NCBI GenBank assembly: GCA_039720395.1 | Contig: CM077824.1 | Span: forward strand, 26,365,278 to 26,429,277 | Direction of reading: 5' to 3' | DNA length: 64,000 bases | Source: Liquidambar formosana | Taxonomy: Eukaryota; Streptophyta; Magnoliopsida; Saxifragales; Altingiaceae | Shown: one piece after another, positions 58,790 to 64,000 of the stretch | Layout of the letters: each line of letters starts with the position of its first letter | How positions within the stretch are numbered: position 1 is the stretch's first letter | Notes under the pieces: model-generated | What the model saw: only the letters and a program-made list of their open reading frames with translations | The model's database searches: none | Told to the model about the DNA's origin: nothing | Made by a program: the position numbers and the translations under genes

Positions 58790-60108
58790 TTGTGGGTTAG
58801 ACTCTATAAAGTTTAATTGGGCTAAATTAATTTCTTTTGTTTAATCAAAATCAATCACATTGCATCTGCTTGATTGTGTGCTTTCATTTATTGCATTGTG
58901 TGCGCAAACTCTTGCATGTTAGGACCGATGTCCCTTGATGTATCCTTGCCATTGATGGGCCTAGCCTCAACCTTGGTTTTCCTGATTCCCTGTGTTGGGG
59001 TGAAAGCTATCAACCTCTATTGCCAAGTACTCTTGGGCTTACCCTTGGGTATATCAAATGAGCTAATCACATATTACTGGACCCACGTGGCGTTCCTGAT
59101 GCCACATGTGGTTAGGTATAAAGATAGTTCAAGCAAGTGAAGGACCCCAGCCTACCCTTATCATTAGTCCATGTAGACAAACTTATAGGACACTATTGGG
59201 CCACTATTATGCACCCACACTTGATTGTAATGATATCATGCCGTGCTTGTGTTGTGTTGCTATGCTCATAAGTTGTGTTGTAGGCTTAGGTTTATTTTAA
59301 CCATGGGTAATGATCGATATTTAATATATGGTCTCATCTACATACCCTTAGTAAGTACCTCCACCCTTCACCCAAGGGGCTCCCAAAAAGGAAGGATGGA
59401 CTAATTAAAGGTATGTGAGTTAAGACCATTTAATCATGGGCTTTTAAGTAAATCAATAGGGACTTGTTGGGAATGAAGTGTTTAATTAAGGGTTAAGAAA
59501 CAGGGGCTTATTCATCTTTATGTCTTTAGTATGTTACCTCACTTTTCGTCTTAAGGACACTTTTAAGGATGAGGTGTCTAACTAAGGAGATATACTATTT
59601 AGACCTAGCTCATAGTTTGCCTACACTGAGGGGAAAGTGACTCTTAATGGTTTTGTGATGGTTAGTGGTTAGAACCTAAAACTAAGTGACTCATCCTTCA
59701 TGCCCTTAGTACGTCACCTTACACTTCAAGGTATCCTTGGAGTTAAGATGTCTAACTAAGGGAATGCTTTATAGGACCACACTTATCAAATTTAGCACAG
59801 TCATGGACATCTTATTAAAATATTTTTGGTAATAGCCTAAAAGGGGATTTTGTTCTTGAAGGAGGATTGGATTAAACCCGTGGTATCTTCTAGAGATTAA
59901 GGATTAGAGTGGAACCCATTACTCTCTCATGGCTGGAGTTGGCAATACAACATTGGAAGAAATTAGGGGAATGCTTTGTGAGATCATGCAAATGTTGACC
60001 AATATCTTGAAGATTGTTCAAGTTGTTCCTCAACCCCAATATGAGCCTATGAATCATCATGAGCCTAATTCAGGGGCTACTAAGTCCTAGGGAATCAACA
60101 TAGCAGAT
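58790..60108 (+). mobile_element. Leader of the Tat/Ogre-like element with tandem repeats
   Basis: Between the primer site and gag. No intact frame is seen; Ogre elements often carry an extra ORF here, but none is readable. Three degenerate units of about 179 bp begin near TTAGTAAGTACCTCC (59348), TTAGTATGTTACCTC (59526) and TTAGTACGTCACCTT (59706). Confidence 0.65.
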
Positions 60109-60657
60109 TTGAAAGTCCAAACTATCAAGAAGAAGCCCCGTCAATTCACTGAGTTATACATGTCACTCGAGAAGGTGCTTGAAAAGCTAAAGAACCAAGG
60201 CTTGTTGAAACCTCTTGACCCAAGACCACCACCTAGCCCTTTCCCCAAGAACTATAATAAGAATGAATACTGTAAGTTTCACCAAACCAAAGGCCACCCA
60301 ACCAACCACTGCTTCCACCCTAGGCATGAGATCCAAGACCTCATTGACCGTGGAGTAATCACTTTTCCCAAGCCCACCAGTAATCCAAATATTCTTCAAA
60401 GCTCTTCTATAAACCCATTCTTGGCAACCCTAAACCCAATCTCTCTAGCCCAGCCATATGCCAATCCACCGAGATCTCTTACCGCAATTAAGCAAGAATT
60501 TCCAATTCATGGCCCATATCATTCAGAGGATACTCAAACTCTTGCTAGCATGGGGGATCTTGATTTTGAGGAACTTCATGAGGTTCAAGGAACCTTTAAC
60601 ACTTACAAGGATTTAGATAATGTTGGCGACATAAGTCAAGATGAAGAACAAGAATGA
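60091..60657 (+). pseudogene. gag remnant with CHHC zinc knuckle
   Basis: The frame opens after a TAG at 60088-60090 and runs to TGA at 60655-60657, with no ATG near its start. It encodes the C-terminal part of gag, about 188 residues. The knuckle CKFHQTKGHPTNHC has the C-X2-H-X4-H-X4-C order common in Tat-lineage gag, followed by RHEIQDLIDRGVI. The acidic tail (EELHEVQGTF, then SQDEEQE) is also usual. Upstream gag is broken by stops. Intact gag, protease and RT are absent. Confidence 0.8.
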
Positions 60658-61394
60658 TTAATCCACAAGGAGGAGATGCTGATGCCTTGAGGTTATTGGG
60701 AAAGATAATGAGTTTTTTCTTGGTGCTTACTACACTAATTTTATCATGACTATCCGTGATAAAGAGTTTAAGTTTCTTTTGTTTGTTTTCTAGTTAGTTG
60801 TTTTTGATCTTCAAGTCAAATGTCCTTTGGAGTTTTGAGTCTTTTGAGTCCTAGTCATTGTCAATGTGTTCTCCTTCATTCCTTTAATTAAAAGTTTGAT
60901 TTCAATAATTCCATTGTGTCTCTATTTCTCTTCTCATTAATCTATTGACAATCAAAGTGGCATTAAAATATTCCCTAAAAAGCTTGAAAGCACTTCCTAC
61001 TAAAGAGCAAACATAATGAATGATGAATGAGCTGCAATTGATTAACTTGGAAACAATGAGAAGTCTAAAATGGTAAACCTAGGCTACCCGCCCAGTACAC
61101 TTTATGAAGACATTGGCCAAGCAACTTGGGAAGATCTTAAGACCCTTATAAGAAGCAATTCAAAGAAGAAATCAACTAGCATGGTGTAAGCTTTTGGAGA
61201 TGTTTATTTCCTTCTCCCTCAAAAGGAAAAGAACAAAAGTCAAAAGAAAAAATTGAGAGAAAAAAAAAAGAAAAAAAAAAGAAAGAAAAGAGTACAAAAA
61301 AGAAAAAAGAAAGGGAAGGATTAACATCCAAAACATCAAGAAAGAAGATCAACAACAATCAAAAGAAAGTCTTGTGATTAAAGAAAACTACAAC
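60658..61394 (+). other. Gag-pol junction, pol core missing
   Basis: Only 0.7 kb separates gag from the integrase tail, whereas a full pol needs several kb. No RT, RNase H or protease motif is seen. The A-rich purine stretch at 61244-61320 is low complexity. Confidence 0.6.
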
Positions 61395-61464
61395 TTATGT
61401 TCGTGACTTGCGGAAGAAGTTTAAGCCAAGTGAGGGTGGTCCCTATGTGGTTATGTGTAAAGCC
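61395..61464 (+). pseudogene. Integrase C-terminal remnant
   Basis: A frame reading YVRDLRKKFKPSEGGPYVV and then MCKA stop resembles the RGKFKPNWEGPYVV block near the end of plant gypsy integrases. It lies directly before the first ARLKT module, where it is expected. Confidence 0.55.
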
Positions 61465-61471
61465 TAGGCCT

Positions 61472-62476
61472 GCTAGGTTGAAAACCTGAAAAGGCGACCT
61501 AGGCAAAAGTTAGGGCTTTTGAAAAGAAGAAAAAAGAAAAGGAAAAGGTGAGGAATGAATCTCTTGAACTATGAAGACCTGATTCTCCACCAAAAAAGAA
61601 ATGTTAGTTTGATTAATGTTAGTAAAGATCAAAGCGGAGATATGAAGGCAGCCCATAAAGTTACTTTAGGTGCGGTCCAATTTATTGAAAAAGAAGAAAA
61701 GAAAAAGAAAGGGGCTTTGCATTTAACCAACTATTGAAGGCAATTCTTTGTGACTAAGTTAAGAAGAAGCAGTTTCATTGATTTAATTAGTGAGCTTAAA
61801 ATATGCCACTGAGAGAGTTGATTTGATTATTATTCTTTTTCAATTTGTTCTTGTTTGACTTTCACAATTTCTTCGTGTGTCCTTCCACTTTTGTCCTCTG
61901 TTTCTCTTGAGTCCTGTGTGTCTCGAATGGTCATTGACCTTGTCCTTTAAAAGCATTCATTCACTATAATCCATTTGTAAAGTCCATAAGATTTTCTCCC
62001 ATTATACTTTAATTTTGACTTAGATTCTTGTCATGGATTTGATGATGGAAAAGCAGTAGTAGTAACTACTATGAAATGATTTGCTTTAGCCAAAGGCATG
62101 AGATTTCGTGAGATTGGAAGAATGGGTGTTAATTTCTATATAGCTGGGGTTGGTTTATCTTGCTCAATCGAAGAACGTGAATGTGTTATGAACCCAGGGG
62201 CTGATTATGCTTGTTGAAGAAGAATTTGAAGGTGTGCTGGGGCTGGTTTGTTTGGTCAGAGAACTTGAATAAATTAATGAAGAGAATGGGTTGAGGCTTC
62301 ATAAGTTGAATTTCTTTGCGCTAAGGAGAAAAGGGAAAAAGAGAAGAAAAAGAAAAAGAAAAGAAAAGGAGAGAAGAAAAGCTCGCTAGGTTGAAAACCC
62401 GAAAAGGCGGCCTAGGAAAAAATTAGGGCAACCCGCTAGATTGAAAACCCATAAGGGCAGTCTAGGCAAAAATTAG
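61472..62476 (+). repeat. Three copies of the ARLKTRKGGLGKS-stop module
   Basis: 42-bp modules at 61472-61513, 62385-62426 and 62435-62476. The second reads ARLKTRKGGLGKN then TAG. The first has CGA to TGA and GGC to GAC changes, the third CGA to CAT and GGC to AGT changes. This conserved peptide end is familiar from plant Tat-type polyproteins, downstream of integrase. Three copies in one element is unusual. Confidence 0.7.
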
Positions 62477-63140
62477 GGTTTTGAAGAGAAATGAAGAAAG
62501 AAGAAAGGAAGAAGAGGTGTTTCCACTCTATCCTTATACCTTGAAGAGGAATCCATGGGTTTGATTAAATCCTCTTGAAATGTATTGTTTCCTAAAAAGG
62601 CTTGACCATAAATTTTGAAAGAAAAATGCTTTTAGAAAAATTACATGACTGTGCTAAAAAGTTCTATGGGAGAAATTTGATCAAAATGATGAATGTTTTA
62701 AACATGTATGAGTTGCACGTCTTTTGGCCAGGCCAATAACATATTCACAGAAGAATCAAAGGGAATTTTCCCCAATCGCTTCAAATGCTCCATGCAAAGA
62801 TGGGATTTCAAAGGTATATAGAGTTCAGTGGAACTCATATGGGTCACCTTTCTCAGTTAAGGAGTTCTTCAGAATTCCTAGAGGGAAGTCACCCAAAGCC
62901 ACCACTTTGTTTTGCCCTATTTTGCCTTCGTTTGGCCCTTTTTAAGGTGTTTTGACCCTTATGTGCTTAATTTGAGTCCATTTTTCACACAATACAAGAT
63001 CACACCATTGCAATAAAGTTCAACATAGGTTCATCAAGTATCCATAATAGAGAATTCAAGTTTGGGAATTGAAATTCCTAGCTATTACATGACAAGATAG
63101 TAGTAAGGTTCCAACATTCCTAACAAGAGGTGAGTAAAAC
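61514..63140 (+). mobile_element. 3' region of the Tat/Ogre-like element and spacer
   Basis: AG-rich, mostly non-coding sequence around the ARLKT modules, then AT-rich spacer. A 73-codon plus-strand frame at 62724-62945 lacks recognisable features and is not called. The 3' LTR is not found before the window ends, so the element is truncated, interrupted or runs past the edge. Confidence 0.45.
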
Positions 63141-63983
63141 TCAATGATTCCTTGTGGGCCTTCTCTTTCGACTTGGCCCAGCTCCATCATGACCTGAACG
63201 AGGAGCTCTAGGAGGGGGCGTAATTTGTGGTGGACGAGATGATGATGCTTGTTGCAAAGAAGATAATAGCTTAATAGGGTAATGGTGCCAATCCTAGTTG
63301 AAAGCTAGTAAGTTGATCACTTACTTGGGGATTCAAGCGTGCTTCCAGAACTAAGTTCTCCAAACTCATTCGCACAAGATCCCTCCTCAATCCTTCATTG
63401 AGCTCAAGGCATTCCTAGGCATAGCCCCGTGGAACTTGGGAAGGTATGAACATGGTTAATAATAATGAAAGAATCTAACCTCGAGAAGGTAAAGGTTTAG
63501 AACTCACATTCTCATAATATGGATCGATATTGGGAAATTCATCAAAAGGTGGATGGGTGGTGTTAGTCTTCATGAACTCTGTCCCACTGCATAAGTTTAC
63601 ATACAAGTTTAGCTGTGGGAGGGGTGGAGGTTGATTTCCCTCAAGGTCATCATCCTTATCATTATAAGTCATCCCTATGGCTGAACCAACTGTAGAGCTA
63701 TGTCCTCTTGCCTGTCGGCCCTGAAATTTAAATGCTTGTCAAGAGAAGTCTTTATTATAATCTAATAGAGTTTGAGAGTTTGGGGACTCACCCTTTGAGG
63801 TGGGAGACCAATAACCTTGGGTTTCATCAGATACTTTCGACAAAAGGCAATGTACTCTATATGGGGAGAAGTGAACTCCTCAGCATCCCAACCCCTCAAA
63901 GCCTCTTCCAATTCATCTCCCACAAGATGGTTGGCATGCCTCATGTTTTCTGGAGGCATGGATGGAGTTACAGCTGCATTCAT
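63141..63983 (-). pseudogene. Unrecognised spliced gene fragment, broken
   Basis: I do not recognise the family. Suggested exons on the minus strand are 63792-63983 (from an ATG; no stop in the 17 bases to the window edge, so it may begin earlier), 63325-63720 and 63141-63293. The splice sites are AAAGG|GTGAGT with TTTCAG|GGCCGA, and CCCAA|GTAAGT with ACTAG|GATTGG, all in phase 0. The product shows EEALRGWDAEEFTSPHIEY, NQPPPLPQLNLYVNLCSG, LRRDLVRMSLENLVLEAR and a basic end PSRKRRPTRNH. Exon 2 carries two in-frame TAG codons (63475-63477 and 63415-63417). A plant-mobile-domain-type protein is one possibility, not supported by a diagnostic motif. Confidence 0.45.
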
Positions 63984-64000
63984 GTTTCCGTGGACCTGTC

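Noticed and set aside
58874..59300. Frames of 88 and 64 codons in the Tat/Ogre-like leader
   Set aside because: They do not resemble the extra ORF of Ogre elements and are short and overlapping, so they are probably chance.

Overview
The window looks like nuclear DNA from a eudicot plant. The intron-containing genes belong to plant-specific families (a CBM43/X8 protein, a hybrid proline-rich protein, an ent-kaurene synthase type terpene synthase), and a plant-type proteasome alpha subunit is present. The spaces between genes are AT-rich and full of plant transposable elements. I cannot name the species from sequence alone. Nothing looks bacterial, organellar or viral.

Layout. 0-14.5 kb is the gene-bearing part: a two-exon conserved protein of unknown function (minus strand, 230-1299), a three-exon secreted X8 protein (4482-6555) and a hybrid proline-rich cell-wall protein with an intron in its 3' UTR (12646-13809). 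Small DNA transposons (Stowaway, Harbinger and unclassified MITEs) lie between and inside them. 14.6-22.2 kb holds a minus-strand Ty3-gypsy-type element with a short non-coding interior; one LTR is cut off and joined to a second copy of a roughly 0.9-kb segment found upstream of the element. 22.2-24.7 kb has a probable solo LTR with a 20-bp periodic motif array, and a terminal-inverted-repeat element. 25.4-39.3 kb may be one very long 5' UTR intron of the proteasome gene. It contains a decayed minus-strand gypsy pol, a hAT-like element inside that element's LTR, a tandem duplication, and a nearly full-length LINE (31607-38517) inserted in the second duplicate with a 15-bp target-site duplication. 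The intact PAC1-type proteasome alpha-4 coding exon is at 39331-40083.

40-47 kb is mostly unannotatable spacer with a Harbinger MITE, a short 5'-truncated LINE, and the first three exons of an ent-kaurene synthase-like gene (45781-46685). The rest of that gene is not visible. 47.8-55.4 kb is a nest of LTRs: a plus-strand LTR split by a minus-strand solo LTR with a 5-bp duplication, followed by another solo LTR with a 5-bp duplication. From 55510 to the right edge runs a large Tat/Ogre-like gypsy element, with a 3.26-kb LTR, a primer site resembling tRNA-Arg, tandem repeats of about 165-182 bp, a gag remnant and the tail of pol, but no pol core. A broken minus-strand gene of unknown family ends the window.

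The intact genes do not form a pathway. Two encode apoplastic or cell-wall proteins, one a housekeeping proteasome subunit, and one is a fragment of a gibberellin-type diterpene gene. The most informative material is structural: insertions with resolvable target sites, repeated GC-rich palindromes in unrelated LTRs, and nucleosome-sized tandem units in the large retrotransposon.
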